This document shows positions 1 through 12,758 of a stretch of DNA of 64,000 nucleotides, one piece after another (the first letter of the stretch is position 1; every line of letters begins with the position of its first letter). Both the position numbers and the translations under genes were made by a program. The DNA lies in NCBI GenBank assembly GCA_025642065.1, contig JAODUP010000011.1, positions 491,001 through 555,000 of the forward strand, read 5' to 3'. Under the pieces are notes generated by a model. That model did no database searches and was not told the DNA's origin. It was given only the letters and a program-made list of their open reading frames with translations. Origin of the DNA: Paralvinella palmiformis. Taxonomy: Eukaryota; Annelida; Polychaeta; Terebellida; Alvinellidae.

Positions 1-1400
1 TATTTGGGAGGACAGTTTGACTTTTATGTAATACTTTATTCACAACACTGAAAACAGTCCTTTGATTTCCCTTGGATGCTTTGATCTTTTTATTATAATA
101 TTCAGATTTAGCAGAGGCAAGGGCCTTTTTAACAAGTATTTTACTGACCTTGAACATTTCAAAATGAACACACAAACTGGTCCTGATCCACAGCCGCTCA
201 CAATACCTTCTGTGTCTCTTTGCAGCCTGTATGTTTTTATTATACCATGGAAGCATTGGTCTGCTTGGCATTTCCTTTGTCCTTAAAGGTGCATGTTCAT
301 CTACAATGTCTCTCAATATATTATCATAGATATCCACCAGATGATCCACGTCATCCGGTGGATCCAATACCAGAGAAGAGACTCGCAGATCAGTAAGAAA
401 AGCCTCCTTGTCAATTGACTTATATCTTCTATATGAAATAACTTTAGCTGAAACAGATTGTTTCTATAAAGATACATTAATGTCAACAAGGAAATGATCA
501 GACAGCATGGAAGACACAGACACACCTTTAATCAAATTGTCATCATCACGGCAGATGACAAGATCTAAGATGTGACCATGTCTGTGTTTTCTTTCTTGGA
601 CATGCTGCCTGAGATTGGCAGATCTAAGAATGTCAGCCAGTTGTTTGGTATCTGCATTCCTCTAGCAATCCCAATATATATTGAAATCACATAAGATCAA
701 CAGATGACCACTGTTGATAGCAAGAGAGTCAACAAATCCCGAAAATTCCTTGAAGAAATCTGCTGCTTTCAGGCCATTTTTCTTAGTGGGGTGTAATCGT
801 AGATTATAGCTACACGAACACTTATCCCCCCAGATATAAATACACTTGGTAATTTTCAAAAGACTTAGCCTGAAAACGCAATGGGTTTCACACTTCAAAT
901 AATTACTGAGAAGAATGCCGACTCTTTTTTGTGAATCCGAGATGCATGGTGGAATGAATATCCAGCTGGAGTCACATCACCAACAATTTTCTGGTCTGAA
1001 ACATTACCAGTCAGTCAGTGGTGTGTAATGACAAGAGCATCAAGATCCATATCCTTAACAACATCAGATATTTCATCAGATTTATTACAGATCGACTGAC
1101 AGTTAATAAGACCAATACTTACATTTTGTACAGCTGTGCCATTATATGGTGTTATTGGCACAGTGATCAAATTACTGGCATCAGACCCAATCTGCTTTAG
1201 ATGTTTTCCACTACGTGGGCGCAACGATAAACAAATGGTATTATCACCATAGGGTCGTAATGCAAGCAACTGATCTCTACTATAATTCATTATAATTATA
1301 TAAATAAAATAAAACAAAACATACACAAGCAAAAACCGAGTTCTTATGGGAAACACTGGAGCAGGCGATAATATAGGGCGTCAAATGAGCAGTTAAAAAG
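1..1400 (-). mobile_element. CR1-like LINE, endonuclease region (continues off the left edge)
   Basis: Read on the minus strand, the element starts with M-N-Y-S-R-D-Q-L-L near 1290. L-I-N-C-Q-S-I-C-N-K at about 1070-1110 is the first endonuclease strand. H-L-L-I-L-C-D-F-N-I-Y-W-D-C at 662-705 is the GDFNIHWDC motif with Gly replaced by Cys. M-L-S-D-H-F-L-V-D at about 480-510 is the catalytic SDH motif. The linker toward the reverse transcriptase continues to position 1. Frameshifts and stops show it is dead. The RT lies outside the window. Confidence 0.8.
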
Positions 1401-1999
1401 AAAATACAAGAAATACAAAATAACTAAATATAATCAATTTATATTAATATAAATTAAATCTATATTACATAATATGCAAAATACACCAAAATATTCCGGT
1501 GCCATTACATCGAGAGCCGGTCATACTTCCCGCCACAAACATTATATGCCATGAAATATGTAAATGTCATTTTGTGCAAGTCCGTAGATCTAGCTTAATT
1601 GGGATCAAACGCCAGAGACAGACCGGGGGTTATCAAATAGGCTAAATATAATAATAGTTAAGCTTAATTTCCCAGCGATTTTAAATGTGTTCCTTATACT
1701 TACCGATGAAAAAAGATATCCCTTTTGCATTTCTTCCACGCCCACGGGTTATGCAACCAACGACACAACAATAATTCACCATGTTTATAAACCTGATTTT
1801 AGCAGTCTGCATTTATTTTGCCCCAACCGGAAGTTGGAATCTGTTTGCCATCAAATCAGCGGCCGTGTTCGGTCTAGTTTTATTTTAGGTCAATGGTCGT
1901 GGGGCTTTCACTAGTATAGAAGATGGCGCAATACAAATAAAATACGAACGTTGCTGTGTAGGCGCCATTTCTGAGTAAATATGGCAAGCGATGTCCGAA

Positions 2000-2105
2000 A
2001 GATAATGAGGCGACGTGAGACTCTTCGGGCATAGACAGACTTTGAACCGAGTGCGCTAGTAGTCTATGGCCAACCGCACTACCACCTGGACCATTGAGTC
2101 CCCGC
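2000..2105 (-). mobile_element. tRNA-derived SINE, partial
   Basis: The start (gataatgaggcg) and the gccaaccgcactaccacctgg end resemble the minus strand of the better-preserved SINE copies at 15045 and 57155. The copy is diverged. Confidence 0.35.
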
Positions 2106-2436
2106 CTACCCCGGTCTGCCGATGATCGGCCTGACGTAGCTGCTAAGTTAATTATATATGGTGTTGAAAGACTAAATTAGCTCAAACATTCACTTCGAAG
2201 AATTGTAAATAACTTGATATATTACCGAGTCGTGGATCCTCATCTCTATCTATAAGTGCGATTGTAACGTTGAAACGAAAATTAGTTAACCTGGCAGTGA
2301 AATGCCGTTTCTAGCGAAATATTAATCAAAAAGACGTTTTTGTGGGGAATTAAAATAGTCTTATTCCAATAAAATATTAGACCTAGCTGATAGTTTGTGT
2401 GTTACAATGCACTTTATTAGTTGTACCGACAATGAC

Positions 2437-2437
2437 G

Positions 2438-2530
<93 letters not shown>
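2437..2530. repeat. (AC)n(AT)n compound microsatellite
   Basis: About 75 bp of uninterrupted AC is followed by about 20 bp of AT. Confidence 0.95.
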
Positions 2531-2562
2531 CACAAGCACACACACACAGAGAAACATTCTCA

Positions 2563-2894
<332 letters not shown>

Positions 2895-3169
2895 CACACA
2901 CACACACATTAATTAATTTATTATATTTTCAGTCCCTGGGCACTTACCAAAGTGTTTTTACGAGGTAAAGAGAAGGAAATGGTCACTCTGTGATCCCGTG
3001 CTTAGGATGCGGCTGATGAAGATGACGTTGAAACCTCACATGCCGGCTCGGTGTAGCCGGATTAAATTTGCATACAGAAGGTGTAAAATCAGTAAGTAAA
3101 GCTGATGAAATGACGAGGAGGGCATGTAAAGGGAGTGGGAGTTGTGGAGAACATAAACTATTAGTAAAC

Positions 3170-4227
3170 ATTGATCGATGTAATACATTTGAAAGACTTA
3201 TTAAAATAATTAAATTTCTTTGTTATCTAAACAACCTGTTTAGCTGTGAATCTTAGAACATAGACAAGTTACGCTTAATGTGGTATATATAGAGTATGTT
3301 GTATCGCAGCTAATGTATAATTTTTCCTATATTTTCTAGGGTCGGTGCTGTCGTATTTATAATTAGCCGTCAAACCATAGAAATAGATAGTTCCGGGATG
3401 AGGAATATTTTTGTTTTAATAAGTGTCTAGATCCCAAAAACATTTCGATATTCATGAACACTTATTCATGACGATGATCTTTTCCAAATATGATGTAATA
3501 GTTGTACATTTTAATTAATAAGATTCATTGAACCGAACGTAAAAACCTCTCTAGACTGTCAAATATAAAATATAGATCAATCAGAGGACCATATGTCATC
3601 CGAAATGATCCGTAGACAGTTAATGATCCGGAGACAGTTAATGAAGTTATCCGAGACCAAATCCTTGTCTTGCCTGTGACGTAGTGAAAGTGTAATAAGT
3701 GGATAATGTTTGTTTATATAAATCCATTCTGAATGTATGTAGCTTAGTTAAATTTATAGAGTTCTGTAATATTATTTTATTGGAAGTCGGTCCTGGTCAT
3801 CTAGTAGACGAAATTGTAACAAGCCAATTATATTCCGTGAATCGAGGATTTATTTCCATAAAAATACAAATAATACAAACCAGAAAGGGAACTCATATCT
3901 CTTGAACATTTTTATGAAAATGATTAGTGTATTTTGTGTCTGAAACATAAACAATCCAACAGGAAAAAACAACACCGCCCGTCCAGTAGTTGTGTGAAAT
4001 CTATGAATATTCACTGTCACGTGATCACTGCTACAGCACAAATCGAGCACCCCCTTTTATTAAGTAGTTGTATGCTAATGAGCTAGTCGATACACTGAAA
4101 AACATATGTGTATAAGCCGATCGATGGGGATGGTGTTGCTGAATTGTAAATTTTTAGCTTATATAATTGCAAACATGAATAATAGAATTTATTTATTATC
4201 ATTGTGAGACTGTAAATTAATTACAAA
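3170..4227. other. Intergenic, nothing recognised
   Basis: AT-rich single-copy-looking sequence. There are no motif-bearing frames, splice-flanked exons or clear repeats beyond a short gatccgtagacagttaatga duplication at about 3607-3645. Confidence 0.5.
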
Positions 4228-5153
4228 TACCGTACTCACGCGAATAAGGGCCCCGGCGGCTATTGTTTTCGATGGCTGTTTTCCCCGGCGGCTATTGTTT
4301 TCGATGGCTGTTTTTCCCCGGCGGCTATTCAAGCATGCCTTATTTAAGCAAAGGCTCTTATTGTCTGATATAAACGATTATCGTACTGAAAATATTGTTC
4401 ATCCATCCAAAAATGGATAATAATCCCCCAATCAATATCTTAATCACTCTGTGATTGGGCTAATCTCGTCACAGTGACAGTGTGTGACAGGCCCATCATC
4501 CAGTCAAGCCGACAACACCACACCATGCACACACCGTCAATAAGAAGTAGTATTTGTCTGAAGCTAATTACACCCAGACATCATCTAATGTTATGTAACT
4601 AATGGCTTCGTTTGATCCTTTAATCCGCTTATAATTGACATGTTGATCCCCTGACATGCATGCTTGTTTAGGTGTGCGTTTCTTCCAGACAAAAGACTGA
4701 GTTAAAATTATCTTGGCTTCCCGTACTTACAGTTATCATGTGACCCTCAATAATGGCGTAGATTACAGAGAAAAAACAAAGCCGATGAATCAATTAGAAA
4801 CACAATTTTACTTGTAACTGATGAGCAACTGACAATTTATACGATGGAATTAGTTTTGTGCATGATTGTTTTCGCCGAGAATTTTCCAAAATAACAGTAT
4901 AAATTAACTGACATGAACATCAATGGCAAGTATGCGGCTGACGTGTCAATAGAATGTGGGCGATGATAAATAAATCTATGCTAGAGTATTCGTACATGTA
5001 TATCTTCGTTTGTTTTCTTCGAGAGGGGGCGCTGCATCAAACATGGGCGTTTATTTATTTCAAATCATATTTACCCCCGGCCCCTGTTCAAGCATGCCCC
5101 TGTTCGAGCATGCCCCTGTTCGAGCAGAGGCCCTTATTCGCGTGAGTACGGTA
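4228..5153. mobile_element. 926-bp non-autonomous TIR DNA transposon
   Basis: Position 4228 begins taccgtactcacgcgaataa and continues gggcc. The exact reverse complement ends at 5153, giving 25-bp perfect terminal inverted repeats. Inside each end are short direct repeats: ccggcggctattgttttcga on the left and aagcatgcccctgttcgagc-type units on the right. No transposase frame remains. A TA target duplication is possible if the outer TA is host sequence. Superfamily not assigned. Confidence 0.8.
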
Positions 5154-5179
5154 ATATTAATTAACCTTATCTGATGATG

Positions 5180-5290
5180 ATGGTGGTTACGATGATTGGT
5201 GTTTTACGGCCACTTTTATGCACATGGAAGGCTAAATGGGCCGAATTAGCCTTATATGGTTAATGGGACAGAATACTGATTTCGATTCGT
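5180..5290 (-). mobile_element. tRNA-derived SINE, 3' part
   Basis: The minus strand shows the family's 3' segment (gttttacggccacttttatg, then aaggctaaatgggccga), matching copies at 34690 and 57155. Confidence 0.5.
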
Positions 5291-5739
5291 GGTTGGATCA
5301 AATAAAGTGAGCCACTTATTTGCCTTGTATTCCGAAATCCTATCCAAGAAGGCACGTCTTTCTAAACCCATCACTGAGCTTCAGAAATACACCGCTCGGT
5401 GTCGCAGTGGTAGCGGGATCGGTGCATTATTTTATAATCATGTTATGACATGTTGCTGTTAATCAAAATGGTGTCCGATTCTTTGACAAAATGTTCGTTC
5501 TTTTTTAGAAAAAAAGAAAATGCAAAACTGCGTGTATAACGGTAGAAATTCGTACTGGTCATACTGTGGTGAAAGATCACATCAGAAGACGAAACAATTA
5601 CAACAGGCTCTAGCCAGCAGGGGAAGAGACTGTCCGAAAACTATCACAATAATAAAGAAGTGTAAAATAAGTAAGTATAGAGTAACCTCCAGGTAAGTAT
5701 AGATCGACCTTCACGAAACTAAACACAATGTTATAGGCT

Positions 5740-6750
5740 AGTATTATACTATAGGTAGGCTTATACTGTAGGTAGGCTTATACCAGTCTTATACTGTAGG
5801 TAGGCTTATACCAGTCTTATACTGTAGGTAGGCTTATGCCAGTGTTATACTGTAGGTAGGCTTATACCAGTCTGATACTGTAGGTAGACTTACACCAGTC
5901 TTATACTGTAGGTAGGCTTATACCAATCTTATACTGTAGGTAGGCTTATACCAGTCTTATACTGTAGGTAGGCTTATACCAGTCTTATACTGTAGATAGG
6001 CGTATACCAGTCTTATACTGTAGGAAGGCTTATACCAGTCTTATACTGTAGGTAGGCTTAGACTAGTCTTATACTGTAGGTAGGCTTATACTAGTCTTAT
6101 ACTGTAGGTAGGCTTAGACTAGTTTTATACTGTAGGTAGGTTTAGACCAATCTTATACTGTAGGTAGGCTTATACCAATCTTATACTGTAGGTGCACATA
6201 GACCAAGCTTGTACTTTTGGTAGCTGTGTCCAGCCGTATAATGTAGATAAATATATATCAGCTTTGTAATGTAAGTAGATATGACCAGTCTTGTACAGCA
6301 GGTTCATATTGACTAGCCTTGTACTGGAGGTAGGTGTACACTGGCCTTTTACTCTAGATGGGCACGGACCAGTCTTGTACTGTAGCTACAGATACATGTA
6401 GATCAGCCTTATATTGTAGATAGGTATAGACCAACCTCGTACTGTAGGTAGGTGCAGACCGGCGTTTTACTATAGGATGGTGTAGACCCGCTTTGTACTG
6501 CAGGTAAGTGTAAACCAGTCTTGTATTGTAGGTAAGTATAGATAAGCCTTGTACTGTGTGTAGGTGTAGAGGCTTTGTACTGTAAGTAGGTATTGACCAG
6601 TCTTGCACTGTACGTATGGATTGACCAGGCTTGTACTATAGGTAGGTATTGACCAGTCTTGTACTATAGGTAGGTATTGACCAGTCTTGTACCATAGGTA
6701 GGTATTTACCAGTCTTATACTGTAGGTAGGTATTGGCCAGTCTTGTACTA
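5740..6750. repeat. 27-28-bp minisatellite, left part
   Basis: About 35 tandem units of the type gtaggtaggcttataccagt-cttatact occur, grading after 6200 into gtaggtaggtattgaccagt-cttgtact. Units are 80-100% alike with local higher-order similarity. The same array resumes at 8227. Confidence 0.92.
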
Positions 6751-6973
6751 TTGAGGTTTTGCACCTGACGTCACAGACACGTGTCTGTTTGTTTATGCCG
6801 CCATGTTGGAGGTCAAGCGGTGGTTTATAGTCCGGCATAACGCAGCGAACAATATCAATCTTAGACATGCTCCCGATATCTTGAATACTGAGCTTTATTC
6901 GTCTTAAAAGTAAAGTAAAACAGTATCATCTGTTGGGTTAGAAACCATAGAATTGTCAGATTTGATCATTAGC

Positions 6974-7273
6974 ATGGATTTACCACCAGATGCCTTAGCG
7001 AGGTATAAATATAAGATAATCCACTTTAGTCAAGATCCCTATACTATGCCGCCAGAGATCTATATCAGCTATGATAATGCCAGTATATATCTAGGGGTCA
7101 CGTATCCTGGTGTATAGAATTACTTGATTAGCACACCATCCCCTTATACTGAAGATCAACTGAAAGCGTATAAAGGTCTGGAGGCTTATATTTATTTTAA
7201 AGGTGGATGGGTCAGATCATTGATAATTGCTCACGCCCGATCTACATCAAACAGTGATTTTGTGGTGAAATGA
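6974..7273 (+). pseudogene. Decayed transposon-encoded protein fragment
   Basis: ATG at 6974 starts M-D-L-P-P-D-A-L-A-R-Y. One in-frame TAG at 7115 interrupts, and the frame continues (N-Y-L-I-S-T-P-S-P-Y-T-E-D-Q-L-K-A-Y-K) to TGA at 7271. The block S-P-Y-T-x-x-Q-L-K-A-Y-K-x-L-E-A-Y ... G-W-V is what I recall from the N-terminus of SWIM-finger/YqaJ proteins found in eukaryotic transposons. The catalytic part is missing. Confidence 0.5.
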
Positions 7274-7686
7274 CACATGTATATAAATATTTATAACAAA
7301 ATGGTGTTAGTTTTAAGAGATCAATATACCCAGGTTAACTATGTTTTAACAGGTTATCATTGATAGAGTCATTGCTGTGGCTAGAGATATTGATTATTTT
7401 ATCTCCAATAAATGTAGTTAATCAGGTGGTATAATTGATTCTGAGAGATTTACCAAAGCACAAACGACACGAAGCATTTTATTTAATATTGTTAACTGAA
7501 AAGTTGGGTCATTTTGGAGTAAAGTTATATGTATTATACTTTGTAATTCTGTGTACTTTTGTCTAACAACACCAATGACCTTAACCTCAATCGCATAAGG
7601 GTCATCATATATTGTTGAAATGTAGAGAGTAAATATGTTGTTTTTATGTTAGGTAATACAAATATGGTATCCGGACATAATCCCCT

Positions 7687-7897
7687 TGCGGACATAACCC
7701 CCTGAATATAGGAATTGGGGTTAGGATTAATTGACAGTAATTAACACACATATAAAATGGTTGTTAGAATATGGCCACTGCAATTGAAAATTTGTGTTTA
7801 GCCTTATATAGTTATATTTTGAAAAACTATATATTAAATTCACATATAAACCATCTTTTTCAAAACAACCACTGACATTCAGGGGGTTATGTCCGCA
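7687..7897. mobile_element. 211-bp nested MITE
   Basis: tgcggacataaccccctgaa at 7687 and its reverse complement ending at 7897 form 21-bp terminal inverted repeats around an AT-rich core. It sits wholly inside the larger TIR transposon. There is no coding capacity. Confidence 0.75.
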
Positions 7898-8226
7898 GGA
7901 AGTTTTTTCCGAGAATCAGTTGTGACCTAAGTGGCTGGCACTATAGTGTGTACTAGGGGTCCATAAGTGTCGGCTTTGGCTCGTTTGGACCTGTTTACTG
8001 CTGCTATCCATTTGTCCCTTTCTGCACGGCTGTTATAGCTTACAGCAACACATGTATGACGCATGATGTCGTTAATACAGATGTATTTTGTATTTGTTGT
8101 ACACCAGACACGAACGTGCCCTGGCTCTCATTGTACCAAGCCAGTGTATCCAGGGATAGCTTGCTCCTCAACATGGAGGCAACAACAAATATCACTTGAT
8201 TTTATGACGTCAGTGCAAAACCTCAA

Positions 8227-8460
8227 TAGGTAGGTATTGGCCATTCTTGTGCTGTGGGTAGGTATTGGCCAGTCCTGCAGTGTACATAGGTATTGACCAG
8301 TCTTGTACTGTACGTAGGTATTGACCAGTCTTGTATTGTAGGTAGGTATTTACCAGTCTTGTACTGTAGGTAGGTATTTACCAGTCTTGTACTGTAGGTA
8401 GGTATTGGCCAGTCTTGTACTGTAGGTATGTACTAGTGGTAGCCTAGACTACACTTGTAC
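8227..8460. repeat. 27-28-bp minisatellite, right part
   Basis: Continuation of the array at 5740-6750 after the transposon, with units of type gtaggtaggtattgaccagt-cttgtactg. Confidence 0.9.
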
Positions 8461-9067
8461 TATAGTTAGTTATAGGATAAAATAATACTGTATGTAGCCA
8501 TCGACTATCCTTGTATTGTAGACAGCCAAAGACCAACGGATACTATATAAAGCTATCTTAATATATATTAGTATGATTAAGGTAATAATTGTTTCTATAT
8601 AATTGAACTTAATGTGTACGGTCATAGGAACATACACAAATACACGTTGGGGCACACGTACTCCCGTGCGCGCCCGCGTGCACACACACACACACACACA
8701 CACAAATAGTTATACACAGACAGATAGACACACACAGTTAAACACACACATACAAACATACACACACGCGTGCGCACACACACAGAGAGAAAGAGCAACA
8801 TAAAATACTATTTCTATTTTCAATTCCCGGGCATAGCCATACGTGCGATTTACGGGTTGGAGTACGAGCATTACGCGACCCGAATTAAATACACGCATCA
8901 GATTAGATATGTTCCAAAAACAACTCGATGACGTAATTTCCTGTCTGTCTTCAGAAATCCGACTCCGCGCGCGTACGACGTATAAACCATATACATACCC
9001 TAAGAACTATTGGGAGCATTGATATCGTCATGTAAGTATCCCCCATTCCATTATGTTCCCCTCCCCT

Positions 9068-9260
9068 AGGCGCCCCATGACCTAACTGGTAGAGCGGTTG
9101 GCAACGGACCTATAGCAACTGGGTTCAAACCCCGGCCGACCTATGTCAGAAGGGTATTTCATCTTTCAATTCGCCTCATTATCTTTGGGTGTCGCTCCGC
9201 CCAGTTAGCCTACCTTGTGCATAAAACTAGCAGCGTTTACATTTTGTCCTATGTGGCTCC
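9068..9260 (+). mobile_element. tRNA-derived SINE
   Basis: The box A-like segment (ctaactggtagagcggttgg) and box B (gggttcaaaccccggccg) are followed by the family body (gggtatttcatctttcaatt, cgcctcattatctttgg) and 3' part (gttagcctaccttgtgcata). It is one of about 15 copies in the window. Confidence 0.75.
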
Positions 9261-9324
9261 CCGCTTGATATAGCTAGTGTCAATCTAGCCTCATCGACCA
9301 TCTTCCTGATACTTCACATCAAAG

Positions 9325-9490
9325 TACATGCCTTCTATTAGTGTAGTGGGTTCAGAATTGCGTTGTAAATGCCCACGTCATGCGGACGAATCCGACTCAT
9401 ATCTGAATTTGCGGGAGGTTTCTCTAAGGAGGCTGAACAAACTACTAATTCATTCACTCACTCATTTACTCACTCGTTTACTCACTAAAA
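9325..9490 (+). mobile_element. SINE fragment with (TCAC/TTAC)n tail
   Basis: The body with ggaggctgaacaaactacta runs directly into cattcactcactcatttact-type repeats. This matches the array-tailed SINE subfamily seen at 21785, 22680 and 38541. Confidence 0.4.
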
Positions 9491-9879
9491 AATATATTCT
9501 TGGATTGTTGTATCGGGTTCTGGTAGCTTCTATTGTTCCTGACTTACTAATTTTAATCGTAAACAATATTTTCCATTGTTAACAGTTTGTTTACAATCTT
9601 TTTTGTGCTAAAGTCATTTTGTCCAGAAAAGTGATTTTTGGGGGTGGGGGGTGATGGTACGGTGCTTTGCAGATCTTCCCCATTTACAACCAGATGCTTT
9701 ATCATTCAGCAACCACTAACCAGTTATGTTATTTCGTTGTCGCTCCCCTCCATGTCCGGCCCCTGGCCATTGTGTGTCCTTGACACAAGCGCAATTTCCA
9801 TCCGGCGATCAAATAACAAACAAATAAACAGAATGTTATCGATTTATAGTCACACTTTTAGTATACGGTAAGCTAAACA

Positions 9880-9965
9880 AATGAAAGATGAAACATCCTC
9901 CATACATTGCTGCGTCGGGATTCGAATCCGGGTGTCGGAGATCTGTGGCCAGCCATGGTGAGACA
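9880..9965 (-). mobile_element. tRNA-derived SINE, 5' part
   Basis: Minus strand: a box B (gggattcgaatccgggtgtc on +) and the gaaagatgaaacatcctcca body match the common family. Confidence 0.5.
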
Positions 9966-10039
9966 ATTACGGGCATCATCTAAGTGTTATTGTGTTATAT
10001 AACGTAAAATTATATTATATTATAGTACACTAATTTACC

Positions 10040-10305
10040 TGTCGTTATATTATATTACATTATGTTATATGTTATGTTATATGTTATATGTTATGTTATA
10101 TGTTATGTTATATGTTATGTTATATGTTATGTTATATGTTATGTTATATTTTTACATTACATTATGTTAACATACGGTACGCTATATTACATTTTATTAC
10201 ATTTTGTTATATTTTATGTTATTTTATGTTATTTTATGTTATGTTATGTTATCATTATTATATATAATATAATATAATATTATTATATATAATATAATAT
10301 ATTAT
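10040..10305. repeat. TATGT / TATATGT minisatellite and AT-rich array
   Basis: Tandem tgttatatgttatgttatat units drift into attttatgttattttatgtt and then taatataata runs. Confidence 0.9.
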
Positions 10306-11105
10306 TAGATGTACTATTAGATCTACTACCATCATCTCAACTACCACTACTCACAAACACTACTGTTATTACTATTATTATTACTATGATAGCCATCGGA
10401 AATTTTGACTCGTATATACACGACATGAAAAATAATATCTGACTCCCGAACAGAGAAGAAATTACTTTATTAAAGTTAATCTTATCACTGATCAATTATT
10501 GGGTCGATAGTTAAATATTGTATACCGCGGCGAGTCAAAAACATTTAGAGGGTTAATGGCAAACGAGAGAAAGAACCCCTTAACCCTTTATCACAATATG
10601 TGATCCTTTGGAGAGTGTGACTGGATCTGACTGTAACCCAACAAATACTTTTAATGATTACATTTTATTGGTGACCAATGAACTCTGAACTTGACAGGGG
10701 TACACACTTATTTATAATTCCATGTTTCATTATGATTTAGTTGTTTGGGTTTTTAAATTTTGTTTTGAATAATAGTTATTCTGATTTATTTTCTCATTAG
10801 ATTTGCGAGGAGGAAGGCAGAATTTATATCAGGACAGACGACAAAAATAAAATGTTTGTTTGATCAAGAAGATGGCGCCATATTGTCTATAAGATGATCT
10901 ATGGAGAGAATAATATCATTATCTCTAGAGGAGGAGGAGTAGTGTAAATTGATGTTGTCGTTATTGGTGAATTTACAAGATCTAGCTTACAAAGAGCAGT
11001 TAGATACTGTTATTAAACATATTGTTACCTTAATGGATGTCACATAACACTTATTGGTTAATGGAGATAGATCTAATAGTGTGGAGTGACAACTAGATTA
11101 ATTAT
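10306..11105. other. Intergenic, nothing recognised
   Basis: AT-rich, with no supported exon or transposon end. It contains short trinucleotide runs (ttattactattattattact near 10365). Confidence 0.5.
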
Positions 11106-11640
11106 CTGTAGATAAGTTATGAAATGATAATTTGAGTTATGTTATGTGATGATATGTTCTGTGATATTATTTTATATAATATGTTATGTAATGATGTGTT
11201 ACGTGACGATAGGTTATGTAATATGTTATGTGATGATATGTTATGTTATGTGATATGTTATGTGATTATATGTTATGTGATGATATGTTGTGTGTAATAT
11301 GTAATAATATGTTATGTAATATGTTATGTGATTTAAGTTATGTTATGTGATGATATGTTGTGTGATGATATGTTGTGTGATATGTTATGTGATGATATGT
11401 TGTGTGATATTATTTTATATAATTGTAATATAATTATAATATTTTATATAATATGTTATGTGCTGATATGTTATGTGAATATATGTTGTGTGATAATATG
11501 TTGTGTGATATTATGTTATGTAATATGTTATGTGATGATATGTTATATGACGATATGTTATATTATGTGAAATGTTATATCATGATATGTTATGTAATAA
11601 TATGTTATGTAATATGTTATGTGAAAATACGTTACCATGT
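11106..11640. repeat. Degenerate TGTTATGTGATGATA minisatellite
   Basis: About 35 imperfect units of roughly 10-16 bp (atgttatgtgatgatatgtt). It is open in several frames (M-L-C-D-x repeats), which explains the apparent ORFs here. Confidence 0.88.
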
Positions 11641-11674
11641 TTATATTGTTATTCATGTTGTAGAAGAAAGTTTT

Positions 11675-11681
<7 letters not shown>

Positions 11682-11710
<29 letters not shown>
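11682..11710. repeat. (AT)n microsatellite
   Basis: Uninterrupted AT run next to the end of the degenerate minisatellite. Confidence 0.9.
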
Positions 11711-11712
<2 letters not shown>

Positions 11713-12758
11713 TGGTATGTTTAATTATATCAATTAATAGTTGACTGTTGAAATGTTAAGACTGCAGCACACAACTCCATCGTGTATTATGACCATTGTA
11801 CGTTATGACAAGTAAACAACATTACAACACAGATGACAACACAGATCAGATTAACAATTAAAAAACACATTTAACAACAAAGGCACAAATAGTATTCGGT
11901 TTCTGAAATATTACCGAGATGTCTTCGATATATCAGTGATATGATACACAAATTTAAAAAACATTCACAATTCTGATATAAAACAAATTCTTCTGTGAAG
12001 CCTTTATATGACAATTGGCATTATTCGGTTTTGACTTTATTACCGCAGAGCGTCGGATTTTTAAAGTGATATATCCTATTATATCGGTGTTTAGATATTA
12101 CTTTGCCGAACACATCCTCACTAAAATCGATGATTAACAACAATCGTAACGTTTCACTTATCAATCCACTAATTGCGCGATGAATTAGTAATCTATGCTA
12201 GCTTTACATGTCCGATGGTCCGATTTGTTAGACAAGGGCAACACACACACATATCATAAACCAATGGCGTGTTTTTATTCCGTTCTTTCCCTAAAATAGA
12301 CGCACAATCTGATGACGTAATCCGAGATGTGAGATTGCATAAAAATGTTAATATTAATCCGTCTTCTTCAATCGAACAAGTACAGTCTCCGAAGACTATT
12401 GAAAGAAACACGAGAAGGGCTTTTGAGAGCTTTGCAAAGAGTGAAATATTTCCTTGGAAGGATCTGGCACTGCCATAGACATTCCCAGAGATATTCCCCG
12501 TATTCATTGATACACATTACGATATTGGATATTTACAAAGTCAGAATTCTAACTTGGCGTTAATCCTTTGGTCTACAATCCTATATATGCCACACACACA
12601 TACAATGGTGTATGACTGATAACGAATGTCTAATGCAAACACATCGTCATCTCTAAACCAGAGTATGACGAGGTATACCAAAACTCGTGACGTAGAACAG
12701 AAGTCGGCTGTTTGACGCTGGGATGCGCTGTTTATCGAAGGCTGCAGCTCTCCGACTG

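Larger units (their letters stand above)
6751..8226 (+). mobile_element. 1,476-bp TIR DNA transposon inside the minisatellite
   Basis: ttgaggttttgcacctgacg at 6751 is mirrored by a reverse complement ending at 8226, so the TIRs are about 22 bp with one indel. The tandem repeat is continuous on both sides (ttgtacta / taggtagg), so the insertion point is exact. It contains a decayed frame at 6974-7273 and a nested MITE at 7687-7897. The frame's spacing and residues recall the SWIM/YqaJ-type accessory protein of ISL2EU elements, so I suggest a PIF/ISL2EU relative; that assignment is by memory and tentative. Confidence 0.82.

Noticed and set aside
9068..9140. Functional tRNA gene
   Set aside because: Boxes A and B are present, but the acceptor stem does not pair and the segment continues into a SINE body. 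The same holds for 53405, 45003 and 59080.
11340..11737. M-L-C-D repeat protein
   Set aside because: Translation of the TGTTATGTGATGATA satellite; no conserved non-repeat residues.
12193..12563. Overlapping frames on both strands of about 70-104 codons
   Set aside because: The + strand reading looks weakly protein-like, but no homologue, donor or start context is visible, so I did not call it.
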